Of a stretch of 18,041 bases of DNA, positions 1 through 9,927 are shown piece by piece (position 1 is the stretch's first letter; the number at the start of each line of letters is the position of its first letter). Source of the stretch: Ectocarpus siliculosus (Eukaryota > Sar > Phaeophyceae > Ectocarpales > Ectocarpaceae); NCBI GenBank assembly GCA_000310025.1, contig FN649751.1, positions 4,606,706 through 4,624,746 on the forward strand. The letters run 5' to 3'. Under the pieces are notes generated by a model that made no database searches, had not been told where the DNA came from, and saw nothing but the letters and a program-made list of their open reading frames with translations. The position numbers and the translations under genes are program-made.

Positions 1-59
1 AGGGTTATTAAACACGACCAAGAAAAAAAAGGGTAACATGCTCTACACACATCACCCAC

Positions 60-2635
60 CGTCTCCGATGGGACCCGCGGGCTGCGGCACCGCCGGAGGC
101 GGGGCACCCGCGACGACGGCAGCAGGCGGAGGGACCGGCGGTAGGGCGGAGGCGGGAGGCACGGCGGCAGCGCCTGCGGCGCCTGCGGCACCGGGAGTCG
201 TCGCCGCCGGCGCCGGCGCCGCCTGGTGGAGGCCGTTGCCGTTCGACGCGTCCGCAGAGGGCAGCTTCCGCTTGTCGCGGGGGACGTAGGTCCCGGCCTT
301 CTTTGTGACCACGTCGCTCTCGCTCTGTGGCGGTCAGGGGGGCGTGGGAAGGCGGGGGGGGGCGTACTCATGGTTTGCATTCCGTAGTGGGGAGTTTGGG
401 GAGTTTGCAAGTTGTGTTGCGGAGACCTCGCACCCCGACAAAAATCGTGGACAGCAGTAGAGCGAGTCGGGGTTTCCAAAAAAATGGAAGCGGGGGAGGT
501 TCAGGGGGTCAAGGGGTGGGGCACGATGCTATCTACAATGCATAGCGCGTTGTTCCTACATACTCAACGAGCTTGTCATCACATGTGTCGCTGGCCTGCA
601 TTACTCTCGCGACAACCACCTCAACGACGACACCCCCTGGCGTCTTCAAGACCAAGCTTGCTTCGAGTGTCGACACATTCGTGTTCTCCAACAACAAAAA
701 ACGATCCCCACCCACACCGCCGCACCTTAGCGAACTGAATTCTCATCTTCTTCTCGAAGAAGGGGAACCCTTGCATCTGTCGGAGAGCGTTTGTGGCCAT
801 GCTCTTCTCCGCGAACACCACCCACGCCTGCCGAAGCAAACGGAGAAAACGAACGGTTAGGTGATGAGAGGGGCGAGATACCAAGAGGTGACGATAAAGC
901 CGACCAAGGCAACGTCGGAAGAAACGTCGGAAGAGAGACAGAAAACGAAGCAAACTCTTCGCATTCCGCCTATTGATGTACGTACGCGGTTAGTAGCAGA
1001 GGGGCGGCAGTCTGCAACCCAGCCTAACGAATTCTGATGCAGGCACACGCGTTACAACTGCACCGGTCACGCTCGCAACTCATGTCGTTCAGTCAATCTC
1101 CTGAAACGTCCTCCGGCAGAGGCGGCCGCTAGAAAACAATAAGAGATATTTGTTATCACACACCTGTCCTTTAAGCTTGAGCCCTCGACATGCCACGATG
1201 TCCACGATCTTGCCGAACTGGCTGAACACGCTGTTACATACCAGAGGAGCGTGATTGACCCCCGTGCGTGCCGCCGTCCGTATTCGTTGTCGGGAATCAG
1301 ACAAGACGGAGACCAACATCGGAACGTCGAAGACAGGATCGAGGTAAGTCGTTGTGAAGACGGCTGAGGCATCGCCCCATGGGTTCATCGATACAGTACG
1401 TGCACCCATTGCGTCCATGTGTCCACCCATCCGGCGGACACAAACAAGTAAACGGCGTGCAGTGTGTAGGGGGTATACTCATGTAAACGCATGCCGTAGT
1501 CGTTAAAACCATCGACCGGGGGGGGGTATGCGCGTGGGGAGAGGGGGGGCTGAAATGTTGGAGTGCTACCTACAACTGAAGTGTTGTTTTTTTTCTTTAT
1601 CGTATATGACCAAAATGTCTGGGACCGCGCACGGCTGACTCGCAAGGTGTGCTACGGGTGGAAACCGACACACAGCAGCGCCGTTTGTGTGTGCTTGGTG
1701 CATTTCTGTGGGATAGCTCAGCTGGAAGTCGGGTGGTGAACGCGCAGGAGGCCTCCGCCTCCACTTAAAGTTCCGATCGCACCCTGAGTTCGTTTGCTTC
1801 ACAACCAATTCAATGATACAGCGCCTCATCGATCCCCCGATCCCCATGGGCCCCTCCCTGCCTGGGGGGGAAGGGGCAGAAGAAAACATGCCCCCCGCAC
1901 CCTCATCAAAATCAAAGGTGCTCTGTTGTCTGGTCGGATCGGAAATCGGACGGAGGGATGCGGAGAGGGCGGATGCCACCGGACGCACGCACCACCCAAC
2001 AGCGTCAAATCGTCAAATCGACACTTGCTGCAAGGGGGGTAGGCACTGCATACTGCTTTGTAGACTAAAAGGGGGCTACGCAAAATATTGCGGTGGGGTG
2101 TTGGCTGTGGGTACATCATCGGGGGCGAGACAGAGGGACACAACCAAAATCCAACCCAACGATGCATTTCGAGGAGTGCACTGCTGATGAGTCGTTGACA
2201 GCTGACAGCTGACAGCATCGCCTGCTCTCTTCATTGTCGGGCCAGCTCGAATGGTAGGCACTGCTCCTCCTGCCCTGGAGACGAAGCTGCCGTTCCATGA
2301 GTATGTGGCAACCCCGCCAAAAATACGAAAACGACACTGAACAACATACTGCTTGCCGCGGTACAAGAAGCCGTGAATCCCCGACAGATAACTTTGTGCA
2401 ATAACAGCTCCCGTGTGTACCACCCCGCAATCTTTGCCGCGGAGAAGCGATAAGAGGACAGAGAGAGAAAGAGAGGCAGCGAGGATCTCCCGCCCAGCGG
2501 TCAGCCAGCCTGCGCCTCCCGTCCAACACACACACACCCGTACCTGTGCAGCGACTTCTTGAGCAGAGGCTTCTTGATCTTCTCGTTCAGGTTGCTCACG
2601 TAGATGGTGTGGTTAATGACTCCCACATCCCCCAT
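60..2635 (-). CDS. SNRPB2: U1A/U2B''-type snRNP RRM protein, N-terminal part (gene runs off left edge)
   Basis: This is an RNA-binding protein of U1/U2 snRNPs that contacts a U-snRNA stem-loop in the spliceosome. Four exons read on the minus strand: 2635-2544, 1230-1164, 827-726 and 324-60. All introns are GT-AG, and phases 2, 0 and 0 agree across the three complete junctions. RNP2 is IYVSNL (residues 11-16), followed by [18 protein letters not shown] (33-44) and RNP1 KGQAWVVF (51-58). [17 protein letters not shown] and [10 protein letters not shown] complete RRM1. These match human U1A and U2B'' residue by residue; VDIVA is closer to U2B''. Trp55 replaces the stacking Phe56 of human U1A. An Ala/Pro-rich linker follows RRM1. 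The frame meets TGA at 54-52, but a donor GTGGGT at 59-54 would splice out the stop, so RRM2 probably lies outside the window. A single SNF-like protein serving both snRNPs is possible, so the symbol is tentative. Confidence 0.9.
1231..2543 (-). other. Intron 1 of the U1A/U2B'' gene
   Basis: This 1313-base intron has donor GTACGG next to 2544 and acceptor TGTAACAG next to 1230. Open frames inside it on both strands show no family signature. It holds three perfect TGACAGC copies at 2196-2216 and a G9 run near 1519-1527, which is C on the sense strand. I see no gene within it. Confidence 0.8.
2196..2216. repeat. TGACAGC tandem repeat, 3 copies
   Basis: Three perfect consecutive 7-base units lie inside intron 1 of the minus-strand snRNP gene. 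No function is visible. Confidence 0.9.
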
Positions 2636-3248
2636 GGTGTCGAGCTTTTCCAGTCAACCCCCCCCCAAACACACCGCTCTGTTTTGCTCTCTGGTGCAGA
2701 TCGCTCTCTCCTATCCGCGAAATATCCACCGCGTTGTTTTCTACCCCTCCCGGAAAGCAGGCACGTAGCGATCCCGCACAGAGTTGAATTGGCCAAAAGC
2801 AAGAGTGGAATGTGTCGTGAACGTTGGGTTTGGGTGCTGATGGGTGGGTAGTGTTCGCTGTTCGCTGTTTGTCGTAGCTCAGCTGCCTGCTGGTCCTATG
2901 CTGCTGTTGCAAACTGCCCTGGGGGGCCCGTGAAATCTAAACTTCGCTGGGGGGGATCCCAAAAAGCAATGAGTGCTTCGGGACCGGTCCGGCGCCTGCT
3001 CTCCGGGTGTCGTGTGATCACAACATTAACATTGCAGCGGCGGCAGCAGTTCGTGAGGGACAGCAAGGCCGCTAGAGGTAGTTGACTGGGCTCAGTCTCG
3101 AGCCATTTCCCTCGCTCCTCGTAGTTGTTGTTTTTGTCGGCAATTGGCAAGCGGAGAGTCGCTCTACAAAGGGTTCCACAAGGGTTGTTCACAAGGTCAG
3201 GCTGCTGCTGCTGCTGCTGTCGCCAAGAGCGGAGAATTCCACCGCACC
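2636..3248. promoter_or_regulatory. Divergent intergenic region with presumed bidirectional promoter
   Basis: The start codon of the minus-strand snRNP gene (2635) and that of the plus-strand zinc-finger gene (3249) face away from each other across 613 bases. Both promoters and 5' UTRs must lie here unless further 5' non-coding exons exist. I see no convincing TATA box on either strand. The region contains GTTCGCT twice around 2857-2870 and (GCT)6 at 3201-3218. The regulatory role is inferred from gene layout only. Confidence 0.5.
3201..3219 (+). repeat. GCT trinucleotide repeat, about 6 units
   Basis: A perfect GCT run lies just upstream of the ATG at 3249, in the likely 5' UTR. The same frame is open here and would read poly-Ala, but there is no upstream ATG in that frame. 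Confidence 0.85.
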
Positions 3249-6096
3249 ATGATGGCAACGAGGCCCCAGTCCTCTGGGGAGGGTGGTGCTGCTGCTGCAG
3301 CCGCTGTGGCACAGGAGGAGAAGAGCGTACCGGGGGTGAGACGTGCTCATGAATGGTACAGGTCTGGAATGTGCCTCCTGTGGTGTGCGTCGAAAACTTT
3401 TGTTTTGTGCCAGAGTACATTCTGGTGTGGAGTAAAGTGGTAGGGGCTCTCCTCTGAACGTGTGAAACTTGAAGCAACGCTGTGTACTGCGGTAGCACCT
3501 ACGGCATGAGAGAAGGAGAGAGGCGGAGCAGAGAGAGGGCAAAACGCGTGTGGAGACTGTGCCAGCAACCGTAATTCGTGACAAGTAACGATACGCCCCG
3601 AGCTACTGCTGCAGCCGCGGCGCGTCTGTAGTATGGTGTCGAGGTTTTTTCTCAAGTGTTCTCGTAACACCTCCTTCGCTCCGGTCCCTCCCTCTCGGCA
3701 GGTCAGCAAGGACGCGCTCAGAGAGGAGAGGAAGCCCCTGCTGGACTTGGACGACGTCGCGCAGCTCGAGAACGAGCTCGCCGCGTGCTTCGACGCGCCG
3801 CCGCCTCCTCCTCTCAACATACGGGTGTGTACATACCTCTCCTCTGGGCGTGGGGGGTGTCTCCTCACTTTTTGGGAAAGAGAGGGGCAAAGAATTTTCT
3901 TCGGGAGGCCGGACACGGCGCGGTCCACGTACAGCAGTTCCCGGGGTATTTGAAGATGAAGTGGGCGTGCGCACCTGTTGTCAACGCGGTTCTACAGCAG
4001 TAGTACTGCTATGGTGATCTAGGGGCACATTTGCGTGCCATTCCTTCCCGAAAAAAGTGCGGACGCGCACAGCAGTGAGAGGGGGCTAGCGTGTCGATAC
4101 TCTGCTGCACACAAGCATAAACAGAGAAGTGTCAGCAAGCAACCGGTTGAAGCAGAAACGACGACCTGTGACAGCACCTTGAAATGCATACCAACCAAGC
4201 CCCCAACTCTTGTTGGGGTCTAGAGTTTAGAGTCGATAGCCGGTGATGAGGCGAAAGGACGCAAAAGGAGGTGAACCCGCAGCGTGTCCGTCCCGCCGCA
4301 TGTCTACTGCTGTGTTCACGTATTTACCTCCATAGAGAACGAAATTTTATACTCCGTATATCATGTCCGTGCAGGTATATACGTTTCGTGTTTCTGCATG
4401 CACAGGTAAGACACACGCAGTCTGCCAGTACATGTTCTTGCGTGTGGCGTTGCCCGTCATTGGTGTACCGTCAAAGAGGCGTTTTTATCGGCGCGGGGGC
4501 TTCGTAAGAGCGTATAGGTATAGGTATAGCACATACACCAAACGCCACCTGGTTTCCAGAGGTCGATTGCGCAGGCTGCCAAGCTATGCTCCAGAAAACG
4601 CGGCGAACGTGCCACACATACATCCCACACACGCTCGGCCATGATTTTTTTTTTCATATACCCTGGACGTTACATTGTACTCTATAAGAAAGGACGGACA
4701 TGATGATTCCTTCCGTTCGTGGTGTCAGGGTTTTTTCTTTTTCTTTGTTGCCTTGAGCCTTAAGCTGTGAAGCCGCCAAGGGCGGGTGGACTGCTGTTGC
4801 GTCGAGCGAGCATGGCGTGGTCGGGTAGGATCACACCAGGGAACGGTGACGGCCGACCCGAACCCGATATGCCTTCATCAGATGAGCGCCCCCCCCCCCC
4901 CCCGCCCCCGCTGGCAAGTATTTGCACATGGATTGTCGTTGATTGAAAACGCGGTACGGCGACAACGCGGGCTCTTTTTTAGAAATCCCAGAAATAAGGT
5001 CCAGGCTAACTTTTCTTATGTGATGAGAAGAAGGTTGGTTACCTTGCTTGGTGCGCTTGTCATCGCTGAGGCCCCAAAAAAATATTTTGAGGTGTGAACA
5101 ATCTCGGGCTAGTATCCTCCAGAAGAAAGACTTGAGAGATGATTGGGGTGCCATTGCTAAATAACTCCGTCTCTACCACCGCTTATCCCCCCCCCCCCCC
5201 CCCACCATTTGCCGTGTCCACCATAACAGCGAGAAGAGCCTGTCGCGACCGTTTCGACGTGGATGCCGATGGCGGAGCACCGTTACGTGGAGACGCACGT
5301 TGCGCCGCCGACAGCTTCGGACGTTGCCGCTGCGCGGGCGAGAGGGGAGCTGCCGCAGCTGCTGCAGGAGGGGCAAGAGCAGGAGGGGGGGCAGCTGCAG
5401 GAGCAACAAGCACAGGCGACGAGGGTCTCTGACTTCAGCAGCCTGTACTCCGCAGCTCCGCACCGCGAGGTGTGAACGGTCTTGCCAAGTTGTACCGTGG
5501 CCGCAGCGGGGCTGTTGAGTTGTTACACCTTTTTGATGGATTGTTGGGGGAGCTTTTCCCGTGAAGGGTGTGTGGACGTGGCATGGATATAGCTTGCTGC
5601 TGCTGTTTTTTTGCGATTCTGTTTCTGCTTTGGCGTGGGTGGCGTGGCGGTGTGCAAAACGTTTTTTATTTGGCTAATGTTTGTGGTGCTAGAGAAGGCG
5701 GGGCGTATCTACAGCGGCGGTGTCAAGGATACCGTACCGTGCTGATTGCTTTTGCTGGGCCTAGTATTTGCCGAGATCAAACTAGATCAAACACTCCTGC
5801 AGGAATCATCACCCGATCGAAATTGCATGTCTAACCAGATGCTGCCGATCACGACCTCGCCTTTGGAACGAGAACACACTGACACGCCCCCCGCTCCGCA
5901 TGGCATCTCCACTTTGTGTAAACAATAACGAAACAGGAGTCCACGGGTCAGCTGTACCCGGTCTTGGCCCCCTCCGCACCGTTCTCCGACACGATGAGGA
6001 TACCGATGCCGCCGCCGGCAGTACCAACAGCCGCACCAACAGCGGCACGGGCGCCTTCGGCCGCTTTTGGTGCTGCCGTGCGCGATGACGGGGCGG

Positions 6097-6127
<31 letters not shown>

Positions 6128-8291
6128 TGAGGCGGCGGAGGCGGAGGCGTCGTCTTTGACTACTATTACGGCGACGGCGGCGAGAGAGAGGAGCCAGGAC
6201 GTGTCGTCTTCGGGCGAGGTTGTCGAAGAGCTCCTGTCGGAGAACGAGCGCTTGCGCGCTATCATTCAGGAAATGTCCGATGAGGTGTGTGTGCATTATT
6301 AGCATCGACCGCGCTATGACCGGCCGACCCATGAAGATTCGCCAATGTTAATAATGGCGTGCGTGGCCTGTGCGTGTGTAGCTAGTTTCTTGGCGCCGAC
6401 CGCGCCAATCGACCGACCAACGAAAATGCGTCAGGTTTGCAGCAGGACGAAAGAAGGTGACAATTTTGCCTTCTCGTCGAGATAGTTGAGCCGCCAACAA
6501 GCTCTCAAGTTGGGTTCGCGTGTAAGTGCTGATAACTCCCGGCGGGACCTAACCCCCCCCCCCCCCGGCGCCCTCTGTTTGCTGCCGTGCTTCCTGTCTC
6601 CCCACCCCGCACGGTTGTTGTTTGGGTTTTAGCTGGAACGAGGATCGGTGCCGGCAATCGGCGGCTCCACGGCGGCGGCAGGGGCGACGCAAGGGCGGCA
6701 ATCCTCGGCCGCACGTGCGGCCGCGCGTGCGGCCACGTCCGCTACACCCACCGAGCGATTACTTGGCCGATATCCCGGGGCTCAGGCGGAAGCAGCAAGG
6801 TGAGGCGACGGCGCGTGGGCATTGCAGTGGAGGGGGTGGAAAAGGGCGGGCATAGAGGAGAGGGGGGCAGTTGTTCTAGTATTTTGTCGTTTTGCATGAA
6901 GCAGGGTCCGGTACTCATTTTTGGTCGTTGGTCTCGTCTTGAACCGTTGACGAAGGGGCAGGAGCACACTTACCCGTGTGTTCCAGCGCAGCCCTGGTTC
7001 CCCTCTCTCCGAACAGTGCCGTCCGTCCGTTTCGACTGATGATGGTTTTTGGTGGGCAGCAACCATTCGAGTCCTCTTTGGCTTGGAGGGTAGTTTCAAC
7101 GTGTGACGTGTGTTGTTTGCTGCACGGCGAACCTTTCTTGCCTACAGTAGTGCTATTTGCTGGGCTGTTCTGTCGCGCCCGGGGGACTGGCAGCGGTGTG
7201 CGCCTCGTGCACGCGACGCCCGCGATGCGATCCCCCCTCCTAACTAGCGACAGCAGTCGCGCGCGTGTTGGAAAAGGGAGGCGTCTTCTGATGGTGCCGG
7301 TGGTGATTGCACCGCTGTTGCTGTCGTCGTTTCCTGCCGACTTCCCTGCGTGATCACCAGGCGGCGGCGAGAACAAGCTAGCCAGCAGCAACAAGGACAC
7401 CGGCAGGACGGCGGGGCGCGGCCGCAGACGCAGGTGCAGCCGCAGGTGCAGGCCGCCGTCGGGGCGGGAACGTTCGTGCACTTCAAGTGCGAAAACTGCC
7501 CCCAGTGGCTCAAGGTCCCCGTGCACGCGCAGCTGGTGTACTGTCCCACGTGCGGGTGAGTTGACTTGCTTGTCGGCTGGGCTTTTGCCACGTCTTTCGT
7601 CCGACGGGTAGCGAGTGCTGACTCGAAGAAGGTCCCGCCGTTACTTTGGTGGTCTTCCGCGCGATTGCTTGTGTGGTGGGTCCCATACATTGTTGGGAAG
7701 CAAAGGGTGCGTCGCTCTTCCCCGGCTTGCCGTCGAAACGAATTAGCTGACTTCCCCTTGAACGAGCTTTCCGCGGGGTCATCATCACCAAGAGACGGCA
7801 CCGTAAACAAGACGAGAGTTTGGTAGAATGCCCCGTGTGTCTGTTGTTGTCCGTCACTTACGTGCACGACCCTGCTATTTGTTTTTTGTCTCCAGCTGCT
7901 TCAAGCGAGAGCAAACCAACCTCCCACAAAGACAGCAGCAATTCTCCCCGTAAAACCGTGCAGTGGCCTGCCCCATGGCCAAAGTCAAAGGACGCACACA
8001 CCCCGCGCCTTTTTTGCACCCACAACTCGCCACCTTCGCTCATGTTCATTTCCCCGCCCCGGCGCCCTTTGCGCTATCCGGGCCTATCCGTTGCAACAAC
8101 ACCCTTCCTTGGTCAACGCTTGTCGCAGGCACACGTCCCAGATGACGTCAGCGTCCACGATTCACCACCCGCCGAACAACGGTAACGACACCACGGCCGC
8201 CGGCTCTAGCAGCAGCACCGGAGCGGCGGGGCGAGGGGGGGAGGAGGAGGTTGGATGGCTGGGGTACTTCAAGAGCATCATCGCTTCGTGA
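3249..8291 (+). CDS. Coiled-coil protein with LSD1-type zinc finger, function unknown
   Basis: Seven exons join without a phase conflict: 3249-3335, 3702-3824, 5230-5469, 5952-6284, 6633-6799, 7361-7555 and 8129-8291. They total 1308 bases, 435 residues plus TGA. Donors are GTGAGA, GTGTGT, GTGTGA, GTGTGT, GTGAGG and GTGAGT, and every acceptor ends in AG. The start is the ATG in CACCATGATGG. In order the protein has an Ala-rich N-terminus, an acidic helix ending in PPPPPLNIR (about 60-70), a Gln/Glu-rich stretch (about 105-130), a Pro/Ala tract (165-215), a Leu-rich helix EELLSENERLRAIIQEM (about 241-257), an Arg/Gln-rich stretch, and a finger with C360, C363, C378 and C381. The CX2CX14CX2C spacing and the Leu, Ala and Val positions match the LSD1 finger. 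The C-terminus is Gly/Ser-rich and ends GWLGYFKSIIAS. Exon 4 could also start at 5937, and an extra in-phase exon 7896-7949 is possible. I do not recognise an orthologue. Confidence 0.75.
4513..4529. repeat. TATAGG short tandem repeat
   Basis: Nearly three copies of TATAGG lie inside an intron. Confidence 0.85.
4889..4903 (+). repeat. Homopolymer C15
   Basis: Fifteen C residues, then G and five more C, lie within intron 2 of the zinc-finger gene. Confidence 0.95.
5187..5203 (+). repeat. Homopolymer C17 near a 3' splice site
   Basis: A run of seventeen C ends 26 bases before the acceptor CAG at 5227-5229, where a polypyrimidine tract is expected. It may act as that tract. Confidence 0.9.
6553..6566 (+). 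repeat. Homopolymer C14 in intron 4
   Basis: Fourteen C residues lie 66 bases upstream of the acceptor at 6631-6632 of the zinc-finger gene. Confidence 0.9.
6707..6722. repeat. 16-base perfect palindrome in exon 5
   Basis: GGCCGCACGTGCGGCC is its own reverse complement. It lies in the Ala/Arg-coding part of exon 5 and overlaps a 12-base near-duplication (CGTGCGGCC repeated). It contains CACGTG at its centre. Confidence 0.95.
7896..7949 (+). other. Possible optional exon of the zinc-finger gene
   Basis: This 54-base segment follows an excellent acceptor (TTTGTTTTTTGTCTCCAG) and is followed by GTAAAA. Its length is a multiple of three, and it is open in the frame set by the preceding exon, reading CFKREQTNLPQRQQQFSP directly after the finger's CPTCG. 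Including it gives 453 residues. The weak donor makes this uncertain. Confidence 0.35.
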
Positions 8292-9416
8292 CGATGTTTT
8301 GTTGACCTACTGAGATGGAGCGGCTGACCTGTTTTCATGTTCCTTGGCGTTGTGCGTGTTTGTTTGTTTGCACCGATCTATGGTTCGGCTCGTTGCCCGC
8401 TGTCCACGTCGTTTTTTCTTTTCTTTCTCTCTCTCTCTTTGTCGATGCCATGTAGACGCCAGACAAAGGCGCTGTTCACAAGTAGTCGGTGATGGCTGTT
8501 CCTCCCTTTTGTTGCTTGAGAGGATCCGGGTGCGTGAACACTTTCTTTGCCCCCCCTTAGGAGGTACGCTTTCAATGTGACTGAATTGCAAGGGCGTACC
8601 CCGTTCTCCGCAGAATATGACGAGTCCTACACGATTGCGCAACGGCATTGGATGCAGGGGAGCGGGCTATCGGTCGTCGTTTGTCGCCGGGCAGAGGCGG
8701 ACCGATTAGGCTTCGCGACGGGTTGCAAATCGGGGGTGTAAAAAAGTGTGTTTAGTGTGTGCATAGGCCTTTGGTGTACGCCGTGTCCCTCAACGAGCGG
8801 TGACGGCGGCCATCGGCGCACGGCAACTCGTTTCGTAATGGTGGTGGTTCATGCGTGTCTGCGGTCCTCGTGTTTGTCGCTCGGTACGTGCCGAATGACG
8901 GTATCGTTTTGTCCTTTGGAGTACGTGTACAACCCGAGGAAAGGGACGAGATTTCAGCCCCACTGGGCCCCCGTGCCTACTCTGCAAGGAGGGGGTGGGG
9001 GCGGAGGTGGGGGTTCGCATTTCGGCTGCTGTAACCGTCTTGTATTTTTTTTTTTTCGTGGTTATCTTTGTCGAGGTTTGTGAGCGTTATATCTTCCGGC
9101 CTCCCTCCTTTTATCTTGGAGGAACATGCGTGTGGGGTGCCTCTGTGGCTGTCAGCCGCTGATCCCATACAATAGGCATAATACAGGATGGCGACGACGG
9201 GTGACAGTACAGCTTCATCGCCACCTTCCAGTGAGATGAAGGAAGGCAGGATCGTCCTCCTCCGGCGTTTCGTGCGAGAGAGAATCGTTTAGAGCATCCT
9301 GCACAGGAAGGATAGGTGGCAGCTGGTTTCCTGTTGCTTGATGCGTAGCAGCAGGTTGACTCGGCGGCAGCTTTATTGTCGTAGCGAAGTGCAGTGACGG
9401 TCACGGCGGAAGGCAA
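8292..9416 (+). other. Presumed 3' UTR and intergenic region
   Basis: About 1.1 kb follows the stop of the zinc-finger gene. The first several hundred bases are probably its 3' UTR; no AATAAA is obvious. Small open frames such as 8547-8741, and an ATG frame of 37 codons at 9188-9301 (starting MATTGDSTASSPPSSEMKEG), have no recognisable family. T10 at about 9045-9056 and a G-rich stretch at 8990-9011 are the only simple features. Confidence 0.5.
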
Positions 9417-9927
9417 ATGGATTTCACTTGTGTTTTGCTCGGATCTGTGGTGCAAGAGTTGCGGCTGTCAGAACAAGGCCTTGGTGGCCGTGGCGGGTGC
9501 AAGAGATGCAGCCGAAGCCTCGTGGACCAAGGTAACAGCTGCGATATCAATGCCAGGCCCTGCTGCGGATCAGACCTCTTGTTGACGGATTGGCTGGTTG
9601 GCATAAGCGTGATGATCCCGTCCCCTGGCAATGGAGTGGGCGGTGGAGCTCGACCCTTCCGTGCCGACAACGGTAACCGGGCAGCCTACCAACATACCCT
9701 TTTCGAAATTGGCGCCACTCATTTTCAGGCAGTGTTTACCTGTGCCCCCCGGTGCTTCGCTGCTACAGCAGCTTTGACGTGCGGAAGGCGGGGACGCAAT
9801 TGTCGTCGGATGATGCTCCCATATCCTGCGACGGACGTGTTACTCTTTGTATCTGTCGCTCACAGCATTTTTACCTGCCGCACGGTCTTGACTCCTTAGG
9901 CTCCTTTAGCTGGATGATCTCCGATGG
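9417..9927 (+). CDS. Candidate exons of an unknown Cys-containing protein (faint CULT/Yippee similarity)
   Basis: Two segments join in phase. Exon 9417-9531 starts at an ATG and ends before donor GTAACA. Exon 9729-9927 follows acceptor TTTTCAG and ends before GTAATG. The reading contains CKRCSRSLVDQ across the join, later DGRVTLC and GSFSW. A CXXC pair followed by a G-x-V segment and an SW pair about 24 residues on recalls cereblon-type CULT domains, but the second CXXC with its HLGW-type ending is not identifiable. A further in-phase exon could begin at 10497 (after CTCGCAG) and run to TAG at 10641. An unspliced 160-codon frame also starts at 9417, and the other frame at 9394 is open too. 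The gene model is weak and the family assignment weaker. Confidence 0.25.

Larger units (their letters stand above)
3825..5229 (+). other. Long intron 2 of the zinc-finger gene
   Basis: This 1405-base intron has donor GTGTGT and an acceptor preceded by a C17 run and CCATAACAG. It contains C15 (4889-4903), C17 (5187-5203) and a TATAGG repeat (4513-4529). Open frames of 60-100 codons occur on both strands but carry no motif, so I see no embedded gene. Confidence 0.65.

Noticed and set aside
412-738. Plus-strand frames across the snRNP introns
   Set aside because: They overlap intron 3 and exon 3 of the well-supported minus-strand gene and show no motif.
1707-1790. tRNA-like GGGATAGCTCAGCTGG segment
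   Set aside because: It resembles a tRNA D-arm, but no anticodon stem, matching acceptor stem or GTTCRANNC T-loop follows at the right spacing.
2896-3498. 200-codon minus-strand frame
   Set aside because: It overlaps the 5' end and first exon of the plus-strand gene, reads the GCT repeat antisense as poly-Gln, and has no family motif.
5787-6332. 181-codon minus-strand Arg-rich frame
   Set aside because: It is the antisense of the Ala-rich exon 4; the Arg runs come from GCG repeats.
6915-7867. Overlapping 203- and 207-codon minus-strand frames
   Set aside because: They run antisense to exon 6, which encodes the zinc finger, and their composition is that of antisense GC-rich coding DNA.
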